Of a stretch of DNA of 64,000 nt, positions 25,709 to 35,038 are shown one piece after another. Source of the DNA: Pseudomonas sp. DY-1. Its GTDB lineage: Bacteria; Pseudomonadota; Gammaproteobacteria; Pseudomonadales; Pseudomonadaceae. The notes below the pieces were generated by a model, which worked only from the letters and a program-made list of their open reading frames with translations, was not told the DNA's origin and did no database searches. The stretch is from positions 4,192,001-4,256,000 of the forward strand of contig NZ_CP032616.1 of the NCBI RefSeq assembly GCF_003626975.1. Direction: 5' to 3'. A program made the position numbers and the translations under genes. Position 1 is the stretch's first letter; each line of letters starts with the position of its first letter.

Positions 25709-26767
25709 TCAAAGTAACGACATTTGTCCACCGGGCGGACAGAAGCGCGAACAATCCAGTTCATAGTCGCGCCGGCGATTGAGTCCAAGCTTGCGAATGG
25801 CCACGGCGAAACGCTGGGCCAGCAGTTCCGCGAACGGGCCCTCGCCCTTGAAGCGGTGACCGAAACGGCTGTCGTAGATTTCTCCGCCGCGGCACTGGCG
25901 GATGATGCTCATCACATGAGCCGCACGCTGCGGGTAGTGCGCTTCCAGCCACTCCTCGAAAAGTGGACCCACCTCCCTGGGTAGGCGCAGCAGCATGTAG
26001 TTCGCTTGCCTCGCTCCGGCGTCGCGCGCCGCTTCCAGCAGGCTCTCTAGCTCCATGTCGTTGATCATCGGGATCATCGGCGAGCAAAGCACACCCACCG
26101 GAATGCGGTTCTCGCCGAGCACACGGATCGCCCTCAGGCGTGCCGACGGAGCTGCAGCGCGGGGCTCCAGGGTGCGTTTCAGTTCGTCATCGAGGGTGGT
26201 CAGGCTGATCATCACCGCCACCAGGTTCTGTTCCGCCAATTCGGTTAGCAGGTCGAGGTCGCGCAGCACCAGCGAACCCTTGGTGACGATGGTCACCGGG
26301 TGGCGATAGCGCAGCAGCACTTCGAGGGTCTGGCGGGTGAGGCGATGTTCCCGCTCGATGGGCTGATAAGGGTCGGTGTTGGAGCCGAGGTTGATCGGGG
26401 CGCACTGGTAACCGGGTTTGGAGAGCTGTTGTTCGAGCAGGGCAATGGCGTTGGTCTTGGCGATCAGCCGGGTCTCGAAATCCAGCCCCGGCGACATGTC
26501 CCAATAAGCATGGCTGGGTCGGGCATAGCAGTAGATGCAGCCGTGCTCACAGCCGCGATAGGGATTCACCGAACGGTCGAACGGCAGGTCCGGCGACTGG
26601 TTGCGGGTGATGATGCTCTTCGCGGTTTCCAGCCTTACCTCGGTGGCGCGGCTGGGCGGTACTTCCTGGAACCAGCCGTCATCCATTACCACCGAGGTGG
26701 TCGGAGCGAAGCGATTGAAAGGGTTGCTGGCGGTACCACGGCCACGGGAAGGAAGGGGCGCTGGCAT
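25709..26767 (-). CDS. PA0069-family radical SAM protein (SplB-like)
   Basis: Radical S-adenosylmethionine enzyme of 352 residues. The iron-sulfur motif CEHGCIYC (Cys73, Cys77, Cys80) is followed by YARPSHAYWD, as in the spore photoproduct lyase-like group. It ends in a second Cys-containing segment CSRFCPPGGQ. The substrate is not established. A LexA-type box ends 18 bases before nothing but the leader and start codon, so a DNA-damage-linked role is likely. Confidence 0.88.
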   Translation of the reverse strand: MPAPLPSRGRGTASNPFNRFAPTTSVVMDDGWFQEVPPSRATEVRLETAKSIITRNQSPDLPFDRSVNPYRGCEHGCIYCYARPSHAYWDMSPGLDFETRLIAKTNAIALLEQQLSKPGYQCAPINLGSNTDPYQPIEREHRLTRQTLEVLLRYRHPVTIVTKGSLVLRDLDLLTELAEQNLVAVMISLTTLDDELKRTLEPRAAAPSARLRAIRVLGENRIPVGVLCSPMIPMINDMELESLLEAARDAGARQANYMLLRLPREVGPLFEEWLEAHYPQRAAHVMSIIRQCRGGEIYDSRFGHRFKGEGPFAELLAQRFAVAIRKLGLNRRRDYELDCSRFCPPGGQMSLL

Positions 26768-26784
26768 GGAAAGAACTCCGCAAA

Positions 26785-26800
26785 CTGTATATTCATACAG
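26785..26800 (-). promoter_or_regulatory. LexA (SOS) box in front of the radical SAM gene
   Basis: CTGT-ATATTCAT-ACAG, a full CTGT-N8-ACAG match with an AT-rich spacer, followed by TATAT. It lies 18 bases upstream of the start codon at 26767. Confidence 0.8.
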
Positions 26801-26863
26801 TATATGCAGCTTTTTCCCACAACTAGCCAGAATTCTGCCGGATGGCGAATCAAACGGAGTACT

Positions 26864-26945
26864 TGTGCAGGTTGGGCCGAGTTACGCGTGACCCAGCGTG
26901 CGAGGCCGATACCTGGGCGTTGGCTTCGCTGCGCTCAGCGCCAAC
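26864..26945. repeat. REP doublet of a second type
   Basis: One hairpin GTTGGGCCGAG...CCCAGC and a second GTTGGC...GCCAAC (26919-26945) lie about 30 bases apart. They resemble the GTTGG-CTTCG-CTGCGCTCAG class common in Pseudomonas. The doublet ends exactly before the stop codon of the DUF1835 gene. Confidence 0.6.
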
Positions 26946-27719
26946 CTACCCGAGGCGGACGCTGAGTCCGCCGTAGCCGTGCTGGCCGGCAGTCCCGCCC
27001 AGTTCGATGCGGCCCCGGGCGGCCAGCTCGCGGGCGCGCCAGAAGGAGAAGAAGTCGGTGGCGAAAAAGCCGTCATTGCCAGCCATGACTTCGGCCATCA
27101 CCCGTGGCAACGGTTGCCATTCTGGGGTACAAGCGGCAAGCAGGATGGCATCCACCGCACGGTGGTCATCGCCGTGGAATTCGCCATCACGCCAGCGGCG
27201 AATATCGGCGTTGGCCGCCATGGCGGCGCGCCATTGCGCGGCGAGCTGCGCCTTGCGCCCGGCCTCGACCCTTTTCGGCAGGTGATAGGCACCCAGGGCG
27301 GCAGGTTCGATCATGCCTACAGCGCGACGCATGCGAACGCTGCTGTCGCCAGTGCCACAAGACACTTCCCAAAGCGGCAACTCGCTTTGCACCAGGGCAG
27401 CCGCCACGCGCGCCAGCAGGAGTTGCTCCGAGCAGCTGTCACCATGCCAGACGGTGACTGCCTGATCCTGCCGGGCAAGACCGGCGAGCCAGCTTGCATC
27501 GGCGCTGAGGTCCGGACCGAAGTCCGGCCGTGGCGTTACCGCGCTGGGCCAGACGTCCAGCCAGAACCCGGCGCGAGCGGAGCAAGGTGGCTGCTCGACA
27601 TCGACCAGCGGCCCCACCGCCAGGTCGTCACGCAGGACGCGCACGCCCTTTGCGGCGTCCTCACCCAGCACTTGGGTAACGCCCACCGCCGCCACATCGC
27701 CACAAACCAGATGCCACAT
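26946..27719 (-). CDS. DUF1835 / DUF3658 domain protein
   Basis: 257-residue cytoplasmic protein. The N-terminus (MWHLVCGDVAAVGV) and following region match the DUF1835 pattern, and the C-terminal half fits DUF3658. No catalytic motif is known to me. It lies 21 bases downstream of the YheV-like gene on the same strand, so it may be read from the prlC operon. Its stop touches a REP doublet. Confidence 0.7.
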   Translation of the reverse strand: MWHLVCGDVAAVGVTQVLGEDAAKGVRVLRDDLAVGPLVDVEQPPCSARAGFWLDVWPSAVTPRPDFGPDLSADASWLAGLARQDQAVTVWHGDSCSEQLLLARVAAALVQSELPLWEVSCGTGDSSVRMRRAVGMIEPAALGAYHLPKRVEAGRKAQLAAQWRAAMAANADIRRWRDGEFHGDDHRAVDAILLAACTPEWQPLPRVMAEVMAGNDGFFATDFFSFWRARELAARGRIELGGTAGQHGYGGLSVRLG

Positions 27720-27740
27720 GCGCCCTCCTTGGCCTTCACA

Positions 27741-28007
27741 TCAGTCGCCGGGTTTCTTCAGCTTCGGATTGGGGAAGAACTGCACCCCCTGCACCTTGGG
27801 ATCAGCCACCTTGGGCTTGGGCTGATTGACCCGAGTACCGAGCTCCTTGGGCACCGACTGGCCCTGGGCGTTGAGGGTGTCGGCGTAGCCGCAGGCCACG
27901 CAATGGCGGTGAGGCACGCCGTCCTCGTCCCACATCTGGATCTTGTCCATTTCGCTGCACGCCGGGCACACGGCACCGGCGATGAAGCGCTTCGGGGTCG
28001 TGGTCAT
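27741..28007 (-). CDS. YheV-family zinc-ribbon protein
   Basis: 88-residue protein with two cysteine pairs, CPAC and CVAC, spaced as a zinc ribbon (residues about 14-17 and 36-39), and a Lys/Pro-rich tail. The ATG at 28007 overlaps the prlC stop by four bases, so it is coupled to prlC, the same arrangement seen in other gammaproteobacteria. Function unknown. Confidence 0.82.
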   Translation of the reverse strand: MTTTPKRFIAGAVCPACSEMDKIQMWDEDGVPHRHCVACGYADTLNAQGQSVPKELGTRVNQPKPKVADPKVQGVQFFPNPKLKKPGD

Positions 28008-30061
28008 GCCGCGTCCTCCGACAGACCGCTGTGGCGCAGCAGGGCGTCGATGGACGGCTCGCGACCGCGGAAGTCGACGAACAGCACCATCGGCTCCTGG
28101 GAGCCACCTCGGGCCAGGATGGCATCGCGGAAGGCGCGGCCGGTGGCCGGGTTGAGAACACCTTCTTCCTCGAAGCGCGAGAAGGCATCGGCAGACAGCA
28201 CTTCCGCCCACTTGTAGCTGTAGTAACCAGCCGCGTATCCGCCGGCGAAGATGTGCGCGAAGCTGTTGGCGAAGCGGTTGAACGCCGGCGGGCGCATGAC
28301 CGCCACTTCGGAACGGATGGCCTCCAGCACCTCGAGCACACCCCGGCCATCGCCATGGGTCGCATGCAGTTCGAAGTCGAACAGGGAGAACTCCAGCTGA
28401 CGCACCATCATCAGGCCGGACTGGAAGTTCTTCGCCGCGAGCATCTTATCCAGCAGGTCCTGAGGGAGCGGTTCGCCGGACTGATAGTGGCCGGAGATCA
28501 GCGCCAGGCCTTCCGGTTCCCAGCACCAGTTCTCCATGAACTGGCTCGGCAGCTCCACCGCGTCCCAGGCCACACCGTTGATGCCGGACGCGCCGGCATG
28601 CTCGACGCGGGTCAGCAGGTGATGCAGGCCGTGACCGAACTCGTGGAACAGGGTGGTGACTTCGTCGTGGGTCAGCAGGGCAGGTTTGTCGCCGACCGCC
28701 GGGGTGAAATTGCAGACCAGATTGGCCACCGGTGCGATCAGCTCGCCGCGGGTGTTGCGGCGCTTGTCGCGGGCGCCGTCCATCCAGGCACCACCGCGCT
28801 TGTTGGCGCGGGCGTAGAGGTCGAAGAAGAAACGGCCGACGTGCTGGCCGTTCTCACTGATCTCGAACAGGCGCACATCCGGGTGCCAGGTGTCGAAGCC
28901 GGACAGTTCCTTGATCTCGATGCCATAGAGCCTCTGTACGATGGCGAACAGACCCGACAGCACCTTGTCGATGGGGAAGTAGGCGCGCAGGGTTTCCTGG
29001 GAAATGCTGTAGCGCTGCTCTCGCAGTTTTTCGCTGAAGTAGCCCACGTCCCAGCTCTGCAGGTCGGCCACACCGCGCTCGGCGGCGAAGGCCTTGAGCT
29101 CTTCCAGATCCTGGGCGGCAAAAGGTTTGCTGCGCTTGGCCAGGTCACGGAGGAAGCCCAGCACCTGCGGGGTGGATTCGGCCATCTTGGTGGCCAGGCT
29201 CAAGTCGCTGAAGTGGGCGAAGCCGAGCAGGTGGGCCAGCTCCTGGCGCAGGTCGAGGATCTCGGCCATCACCGGGCCATTGTCGTTCTGTCCGGCATTC
29301 GGTCCCTGGTCGGAGGCTCGGGTGCTGTAGGCGGTGTACACCTCTTCGCGCAGGGCACGATCATCGGCGTAGGTCATCACCGCGTAGTAGCTGGGGAATT
29401 CCAGGGTGATCAGCCAGCCTTCCAGGCCCTTGGCCTCGGCGGCCTGCTTCATCTGCGCCTTGGCCGAATCGGTGAGACCGGCCAGGGCCGCTTCGTCGTG
29501 AACCTCTTTGGTCCAGGCCTGAGTGGCATCCAGCAGTTGGTTGGAGAAGCGGCTGCCCAGTTCGGACAGCTTCATCTGGATTTCGCCATAGCGCTGTTGC
29601 TTGTCCGCCGGCAGGTCGATACCGGACAGGCGGAAGTCGCGCAGGGCATGGTCGAGGATGGTCTTCTGCGCCACGTCGTAGCCGGCAGATTCAGGGCTGG
29701 CGGCCAGGGCCTCATAGGCCTGGAACAGTTCACGGTTCTGGCCGATCTCGGTCCAGTACTCGGACAGTTTGGGCAGGCAGGCCTCATAAGCGTTGCGCAA
29801 TTCGGCGTTGTTGCACACGGCATTCAGGTGGCTCACCGGGCTCCAGGCACGGCCCAGGCGCTCGCCCAGCTCGTCCAGCGCCAGCACCAGGCCTTTCCAG
29901 GTGGGCGTGCCGTCCTGGCGCGCCAGCAGGTCGGCGATGGCGGCACGGTTGTCGGCAAGGATCTGGCCGACGGCCGGCTCGACATGTTCCGGACGAATGG
30001 TGGAGTAGGGCGGCAGGTCGAAGTCTTGCAGGAGGGGATTGCTCAGGGTCACGGCATTCAC
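28004..30061 (-). CDS. prlC: oligopeptidase A (M3 metallopeptidase) PrlC
   Basis: Cytoplasmic zinc endopeptidase that degrades signal peptides and other short peptides. The 685 residues match OpdA length. The zinc site HEFGHGLHH is near residue 473, with the downstream Glu provided by the segment ASGINGVAWDAVELPSQF. No signal peptide. First gene of a prlC-yheV-DUF1835 run; divergent from the gamma-carbonic anhydrase gene. Confidence 0.94.
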   Translation of the reverse strand: MNAVTLSNPLLQDFDLPPYSTIRPEHVEPAVGQILADNRAAIADLLARQDGTPTWKGLVLALDELGERLGRAWSPVSHLNAVCNNAELRNAYEACLPKLSEYWTEIGQNRELFQAYEALAASPESAGYDVAQKTILDHALRDFRLSGIDLPADKQQRYGEIQMKLSELGSRFSNQLLDATQAWTKEVHDEAALAGLTDSAKAQMKQAAEAKGLEGWLITLEFPSYYAVMTYADDRALREEVYTAYSTRASDQGPNAGQNDNGPVMAEILDLRQELAHLLGFAHFSDLSLATKMAESTPQVLGFLRDLAKRSKPFAAQDLEELKAFAAERGVADLQSWDVGYFSEKLREQRYSISQETLRAYFPIDKVLSGLFAIVQRLYGIEIKELSGFDTWHPDVRLFEISENGQHVGRFFFDLYARANKRGGAWMDGARDKRRNTRGELIAPVANLVCNFTPAVGDKPALLTHDEVTTLFHEFGHGLHHLLTRVEHAGASGINGVAWDAVELPSQFMENWCWEPEGLALISGHYQSGEPLPQDLLDKMLAAKNFQSGLMMVRQLEFSLFDFELHATHGDGRGVLEVLEAIRSEVAVMRPPAFNRFANSFAHIFAGGYAAGYYSYKWAEVLSADAFSRFEEEGVLNPATGRAFRDAILARGGSQEPMVLFVDFRGREPSIDALLRHSGLSEDAA

Positions 30062-30164
30062 CTGTATTCAGGAAGGGGCGCGGGCTGGATGAGTAGACGA
30101 GACATAGCCCGGATGGGAGCCATCTTAATTACAATCGCCGGCTGACGCAGCCTCAGGAAAAGCT

Positions 30165-30710
30165 ATGAACCCGATCAGAACCTACCAGGGCACTACCCCG
30201 CAGCTTGGCGAGCGGGTCTTCATCGACGCTTCCGCCGTGGTCATCGGCGACGTGCAGCTCGGTGACGACAGTTCAGTCTGGCCCATGGTGACCATTCGTG
30301 GCGACATGCACCGTATCCGCATCGGCGCGCGCACCAGCGTGCAGGATGGCAGCGTGCTGCACATCACCCACGCCGGCCCCTTCAATCCGGATGGCTATCC
30401 GCTGGAAATCGGCGAAGACGTAACCATCGGCCACAAGGCACTGCTGCACGGTTGCAAGGTCGGCAGCCGGGTACTGATCGGCATGGGCAGCATCGTCATG
30501 GACGGCGCGGTGATCGAGGATGACGTGGTGCTTGGCGCCGGCAGCCTGGTGCCGCCCGGCAAACGCCTGGAAAGCGGCTACCTCTACGTTGGCAGCCCGG
30601 TGAAGCAGGCCCGCCCACTCACCGACAAGGAGAAAGCCTTCTTCACCTACAGTGCGGCGAACTACGTGAAGCTGAAGGACCTGCACATCGCCGAAGGCTA
30701 CAGGGTCTGA
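30165..30710 (+). CDS. gamma-carbonic anhydrase-like hexapeptide protein (YrdA/PaaY type)
   Basis: 181-residue left-handed beta-helix protein with hexapeptide repeats throughout (for example VVIGDVQLGDDSSVWP). Candidate zinc histidines are in HITHAG and IGHKALLHGC. Whether it has carbonic anhydrase activity is unknown for this subgroup. It is followed after four bases by a HAD phosphatase gene, so they form a two-gene unit. Confidence 0.88.
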   Translation: MNPIRTYQGTTPQLGERVFIDASAVVIGDVQLGDDSSVWPMVTIRGDMHRIRIGARTSVQDGSVLHITHAGPFNPDGYPLEIGEDVTIGHKALLHGCKVGSRVLIGMGSIVMDGAVIEDDVVLGAGSLVPPGKRLESGYLYVGSPVKQARPLTDKEKAFFTYSAANYVKLKDLHIAEGYRV

Positions 30711-30714
30711 CGCG

Positions 30715-31359
30715 ATGCACTATCAGAACATCCTCTTCGATCTCGACGGCACCCTCACCGATCCGCGCGAAGGCATCACCCGCTCGGTGCAATACGCGCT
30801 GGCCAAGCTCGATATCCATGAACCGGACCTGGTGAACCTGGAGCACTTCATCGGCCCGCCGCTGCTGCAGTGCTTCATGCAGACCTACAGCCTGACCGAG
30901 GAGCGCGCCTGGGATGCAGTCAATCACTACCGCGACCGTTTCAAGGTCACCGGGCTCTATGAGAACCGCGTATTCGACGGCATCGATGCGCTGCTCGGAC
31001 GCCTGCGCGAACAGGGCCGCACCCTGTTCATCGCCACCAGCAAGCCAACCGTGTTCGCCCGCGAGATCGCCCGGCATTTCGGCTTCGACCGGCACTTCAG
31101 GCACATCTATGGCAGCGAACTGGATGGCACCCGCACCAACAAGGTGGAACTGATCGCGCACCTGCTGGAGGCAGAAGGCCTGGATCGTGCCGACACGCTG
31201 ATGATCGGCGACCGCAAGCACGACCTGATCGGCGCCAGCCGCAATGGCCTGCATGGCGCGGGGGTGGGCTATGGCTTCGGCAGCCGCGAGGAGTTGATGG
31301 GAGAGGCTCCGGCTTACTACTTCGCAAGCCTGGACGAGTTGAGCCGGGCGTTTGGCTGA
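30715..31359 (+). CDS. HAD-superfamily hydrolase (phosphoglycolate phosphatase-like)
   Basis: 214-residue HAD phosphatase: motif I DLDGT at 9-13 with nucleophile Asp9, motif II TSKP, and motif III/IV GDRKHD near residue 164. A helical cap lies between motifs I and II. Substrate unknown; the subgroup includes phosphoglycolate phosphatase and 5-prime nucleotidase types. Translationally close to the hexapeptide gene. Confidence 0.85.
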   Translation: MHYQNILFDLDGTLTDPREGITRSVQYALAKLDIHEPDLVNLEHFIGPPLLQCFMQTYSLTEERAWDAVNHYRDRFKVTGLYENRVFDGIDALLGRLREQGRTLFIATSKPTVFAREIARHFGFDRHFRHIYGSELDGTRTNKVELIAHLLEAEGLDRADTLMIGDRKHDLIGASRNGLHGAGVGYGFGSREELMGEAPAYYFASLDELSRAFG

Positions 31360-31398
31360 GGGTGGGGCACATCCTGTGGGAGTGATATCAATCGCGAT

Positions 31399-31477
31399 GC
31401 AGGTCGAAGACCTGCCCAGCCGGATTTCCACGTAGGGCCGCTGCGCGGCCTTTCGCGAATGAGTTCGCTGCTACAAG
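31399..31477. repeat. palindrome plus REP-type element between convergent genes
   Basis: GCAGGTC-GAA-GACCTGC (31399-31415) is a perfect palindrome. It is followed by a REP-like unit CGTAGGGCCGCTGCGCGGCC...GTTCGCTGCTACAAG (31431-31477), related to the element at 38768. Confidence 0.65.
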
Positions 31478-31492
31478 GCAAACCGCAACAGA

Positions 31493-31726
31493 TCAATCCC
31501 CGTTGCGCTGATAGATGATCTTCTTGGTGCCGTTCTCGCAGGTCCCGACCACCATGTTCTGGTCCTTCACTTCGGCGTTGGGGACGATTTCCAGGGTGTA
31601 GGTCGTCACCCCGGCGGCCTGGATCTTCACTTCGATTTCCTGCTTCAGCTCCTCGCAGGGCTTGGGCGCTGCCAGGGCGGTACCCACCAGCATGCCCAGC
31701 ATCAGGACTACAGCAATTCTCTTCAT
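31493..31726 (-). CDS. DUF1161 small periplasmic protein, copy 1
   Basis: 77 residues with a signal peptide (cleavage after about ALA-19) and two conserved cysteines (PCEEL and GTCENG) that may form a disulfide. It ends in KKIIYQRNGD. A paralogue lies at 35039-35263. Function unknown; members are often stress-induced periplasmic proteins. Confidence 0.8.
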   Translation of the reverse strand: MKRIAVVLMLGMLVGTALAAPKPCEELKQEIEVKIQAAGVTTYTLEIVPNAEVKDQNMVVGTCENGTKKIIYQRNGD

Positions 31727-31784
31727 CGCCTACTCCATTTCCTTGATGTCCTGGCCATTGGACTGAGGGCCATCCAGGCAAGTT

Positions 31785-32861
31785 CTAGCGGTTTGCCATC
31801 AGCCTTTCCAGTGCTTGAGTGCGCGCATCTTGGGGCAGGTCGCCCAGTTCACGAGCACGTTGGTAAAACGCCGGCCAATTTCCTCCCGTCTCGCGGAACA
31901 GGGCCGCAAAGGCCGGTACCCACTGGTCATAGAGACCAAATGGCAACAGTTTGGCGTTGTTCATAGGGCCTTCCATCCACGCGTCGTAACGGTTGTAGCC
32001 GTCCCAGTCGCGGTCGCGCATGGCGCGGTAGTCACGACGCATGCGCTCGAATTCCTCGGCCTTGGCCATGCGCATGCGTTCGGCGGACAGAGCGCTGGCG
32101 TAGAGCTGCGCCAGTCGCTCGCGGGTATCCAGCACCAGGCGAGTGAGGGCGTCGCGGCGGTCGGAGGCGTCATCTGCCTCAACCGAAAGGCCGCGACTGG
32201 CACGCCACTGGTTCAGTCCTTCGCGCTCGACAAAGCTGGCGAAGGACTCGTTGAAGGCCGTGTCCCCCGGTACATAGAGCCGCTGGTGGGCCAATTCGTG
32301 GAAGATCAGCGCGGCCAGGCGGTCGTCACCCCAGCGCAACATGGTGTTGAGCAGCGGGTCGTCGAACCAGCCAAGAGTGGAGTACGCCTCTACACCTCCC
32401 ACCCAGGTATCCAACCCTTGCTGCTTGAGCAGCGCCGCGGCGCCACGGGCGCGCCCCAACTGGTAGTAGCCGCGATAGGCGACACAGCCGGCGACAGGGA
32501 AGCAGTGGGTCTCGGGCTGGAGGGAGAACTCCGGCGTGGCGAACAGGTTCCAGACCACATAGGGCCGCTGGATATCGGCGTAGACGCGGTAGCTGCCGTT
32601 GTCCGGCAGCCCCAGCGAACTACTGGCAAAGGTCCGCGCTTCCTGGGTCAGGGCCAGGCGCTGGCGCAGCGCCTGCGACTGCGAGGTATCGTCGATCAGC
32701 GCCTGCACCGGTTGCCGGGCATACAGCAGCGCCATCTGTCCGCGGGCCAATTGGCTGTAGTAGTCGAGACTGGAACAACCGCTCAGCAGCAATATGCCCA
32801 ACAGGGGAACCGAGGGGCGGCGGATGCGGTCAAGCAGTTCGATAAGAAGGGTGGTCGGCAT
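31785..32861 (-). CDS. lipoprotein zinc aminopeptidase (PF10023 type)
   Basis: Predicted envelope metallopeptidase of 358 residues. The N-terminus has a hydrophobic segment ending LLLSGCSS (lipobox, Cys29). The zinc site HELAH near residue 192 and the downstream NESFASFVE supply the HExxH-plus-Glu set. The acyl-lipid anchor puts it in the envelope. It lies 58 bases upstream of the DUF1161 gene and is divergent from two small lipoprotein genes. Confidence 0.85.
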   Translation of the reverse strand: MPTTLLIELLDRIRRPSVPLLGILLLSGCSSLDYYSQLARGQMALLYARQPVQALIDDTSQSQALRQRLALTQEARTFASSSLGLPDNGSYRVYADIQRPYVVWNLFATPEFSLQPETHCFPVAGCVAYRGYYQLGRARGAAALLKQQGLDTWVGGVEAYSTLGWFDDPLLNTMLRWGDDRLAALIFHELAHQRLYVPGDTAFNESFASFVEREGLNQWRASRGLSVEADDASDRRDALTRLVLDTRERLAQLYASALSAERMRMAKAEEFERMRRDYRAMRDRDWDGYNRYDAWMEGPMNNAKLLPFGLYDQWVPAFAALFRETGGNWPAFYQRARELGDLPQDARTQALERLMANR

Positions 32862-32917
32862 GCCGCGACACTAGCGCATCAGAGCCACCCACCACTACTG
32901 GCCTGTTGGAGCCTTCC

Positions 32918-33334
32918 ATGCGCCCTCTGCTGCTTTCCCTGCCGCTACTCAGTCTTGGCGGCTGCGCCATGCTCATGCCCAGCCACGACCCGAACCAAGC
33001 CTGGATTTCCCTGCAGAAGCAGGAAGGACAGCACATCCAGGCCAGCCGGGTGGACAACCAGACCCTGACTGACCCGCGCTTCTTCCAGGTCACCCCGGGC
33101 CGGCACGAACTGGAGGTCCGCCTGGAGTTCGAGGTGGGTGGCAAGGACATCGGCCAGGGCAGTTCCGGCTACCGACGCACCTGTCTGCTCAAGCTGGCCT
33201 ACAGCGATTTCGCCGCGGGCGAACGTTACCAGCTCGAAGCCGGTGGAATCGGCTTCCGCCCTTGGGCGCGGCTGTATGACGAGCAGAGTCGAGAGGTTGC
33301 CAAGGCCCGGGAAAGTCGCTGCGGCGATGTCTGA
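32918..33334 (+). CDS. small lipoprotein, paralogue A
   Basis: 138-residue lipoprotein with signal LLSLGGC (Cys16). The mature domain has the pattern AWISLQ...PGRHELEVRLEFEVGG...CLLKLAY, shared with the next gene. The ATG at 32918 has GGAG eight bases upstream; an ATG 12 bases earlier is in the leader. Function unknown. The fold looks mainly beta with a conserved cysteine pair. Confidence 0.8.
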   Translation: MRPLLLSLPLLSLGGCAMLMPSHDPNQAWISLQKQEGQHIQASRVDNQTLTDPRFFQVTPGRHELEVRLEFEVGGKDIGQGSSGYRRTCLLKLAYSDFAAGERYQLEAGGIGFRPWARLYDEQSREVAKARESRCGDV

Positions 33335-33387
33335 AAACTCCGACATGGGGGTATGCTGAACGCACTCACCCCACAAGGAGCCTCGCC

Positions 33388-33813
33388 ATGCGCACGCTGT
33401 TGGCCCTGACGCTGCTGGCCAGCCTCACCGCCTGCGCCAGCAAGCTGCCCGAGCCCGATCCGCGATTTGCCTGGATCGACATCGTTCCCGACCCCAGCGA
33501 CACCCTCATGGCCAACCGCCTCGACGACAAGCGCTGGAACGACGGCCGCTATTACAAGGTAATGCCCGGCAGGCATGAGCTGGAGCTGCGCTATCAGTTC
33601 GAGGTGGGCGGCGCCGGTGGCGGATTCGGCATGAATGCCGAACCCTCTCGTATCACCTGCTACATGGAGCTGCACTACGACAACTTCGAAGCGGGCAAAC
33701 GCTACCGCGTGGAAGCCCGTAACGCCGCCAACCAGCCGATGGCCTGGCTCTATGACGAAAACCGCAACGTGCTCGCGCGCCACGAGATATTCCCGCGTTG
33801 CGGCCCCTTCTAG
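33388..33813 (+). CDS. small lipoprotein, paralogue B
   Basis: 141-residue lipoprotein with signal SLTAC (Cys16). Its domain closely parallels paralogue A: FAWIDI, PGRHELELRYQFEVGG, then a CYMELHYDNFEAGKRYRVEA segment. It lies 53 bases downstream on the same strand, so the pair is a tandem duplication, probably co-transcribed. A Gly-rich insert replaces the corresponding loop of A. Function unknown. Confidence 0.8.
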   Translation: MRTLLALTLLASLTACASKLPEPDPRFAWIDIVPDPSDTLMANRLDDKRWNDGRYYKVMPGRHELELRYQFEVGGAGGGFGMNAEPSRITCYMELHYDNFEAGKRYRVEARNAANQPMAWLYDENRNVLARHEIFPRCGPF

Positions 33814-33870
33814 GCAGAAAGGCGATCCACCCAGCCGAAGTCGCGTCATCAGCGGCCTCGCCCATCTGCA

Positions 33871-34869
33871 TCAATCCCGCAGGCTAGCCAGGATGTCGAA
33901 CGCCCGCAGTCGATGCTCGTGCTGGTAGAGGTCGCAGGTGAAGATCAGCTCATCGGCATCGGTCTGATCCAGCAGCACCTGCATTCGCGCACGGATTTTC
34001 TCCGGTCCGCCTACCATGGCCAGCGCCAGGAAGCTGCCGACTGCTTCCTTCTCGTGGGGTAGCCAGCGACCGGCCATGGTCTCCACCGGCGGACGCAGAA
34101 CCAGGCTTTCGCCACGCATCAGGGCAAGAACCCGCTGGTAGACGGTGGTCGCGAGGAACTCCGCCTCTTCGTCGGTAGGTGCCGCCACCAGCGGCACGCC
34201 CAGCATCACATAGGGTTTGTCGAGCACGGCCGAGGGGCGGAAATGATTGCGATAGACGCGAATCGCTTCATGCATGTAGCGCGGCGCGAAATGCGAAGCG
34301 AAGGCATAGGGCAGTCCTTTCTGGCCCGCGAGCTGGGCGCTGAACAGGCTGGACCCGAGCAGCCAGATGGGCACATTGGTATCCACCCCCGGCATGGCAA
34401 TCACCTTCTGGTCCGGCTGGCGCGGGCCGAATAGGGCCTCCAGTTCCTCGACATCCTGTGGGAAATCGTCGGCGTCGCCGAGACGGTCGCGGCGCAATGC
34501 TCGCGCGGTAAGATGGTCAGCCCCCGGAGCGCGTCCAAGGCCTAGTTCGATGCGGCCCGGATAAAGGCTGGCGAGGGTGCCGAACTGCTCGGCGACTACC
34601 AACGGCGCGTGATTGGGCAACATGATGCCGCCGGAGCCCAGGCGAATGTGCGAGGTGCCGCCGGCGAGATAGGCGAGCAGCACGGCGGTGGCCGAACTGG
34701 CGATGCCATCCATGTTGTGGTGCTCGGCCACCCAGAAGCGCGAGAAACCAAGACGCTCGACATGGCGCGCCAGCTCCAGGGAATTGTGCAAGGCCTGGGT
34801 GGCACCACCGTGATCACGGACAGGTGCCAGGTCGAGAACGGAAAGGGGCAGGTTGGTAAGGGCAGACAT
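33871..34869 (-). CDS. LLM-class (luciferase-like) flavin oxidoreductase
   Basis: 332-residue TIM-barrel monooxygenase of the bacterial luciferase-like family, YhbW/MsnO8 type: N-terminal [16 protein letters not shown] segment, [11 protein letters not shown] near 48-58 and [12 protein letters not shown] near 107-118. It probably uses FMNH2; the substrate is unknown. The ATG at 34869 has AAGG eight bases upstream; a TTG six bases earlier is less likely. Confidence 0.87.
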   Translation of the reverse strand: MSALTNLPLSVLDLAPVRDHGGATQALHNSLELARHVERLGFSRFWVAEHHNMDGIASSATAVLLAYLAGGTSHIRLGSGGIMLPNHAPLVVAEQFGTLASLYPGRIELGLGRAPGADHLTARALRRDRLGDADDFPQDVEELEALFGPRQPDQKVIAMPGVDTNVPIWLLGSSLFSAQLAGQKGLPYAFASHFAPRYMHEAIRVYRNHFRPSAVLDKPYVMLGVPLVAAPTDEEAEFLATTVYQRVLALMRGESLVLRPPVETMAGRWLPHEKEAVGSFLALAMVGGPEKIRARMQVLLDQTDADELIFTCDLYQHEHRLRAFDILASLRD

Positions 34870-35038
34870 GGGCAAGACCTTGGCAGGGGACAGGCGTGAA
34901 GCCTAATCCGAGTGAATCAGTAGGTCTTACTCTAGGGATTGGCGTCCAACGCCGCTAGAAGGCACTTTTCGGTAACCAGGGCACCAGAAGGTAAGGATTG
35001 GGCCGGCATGCGCTGCCGGCCCGGGCAATGCGGGGCAA

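Noticed and set aside
28031..30145. A 704-codon open frame opposite prlC
   Set aside because: prlC carries clear M3 peptidase motifs in the other strand; the antisense frame has none.
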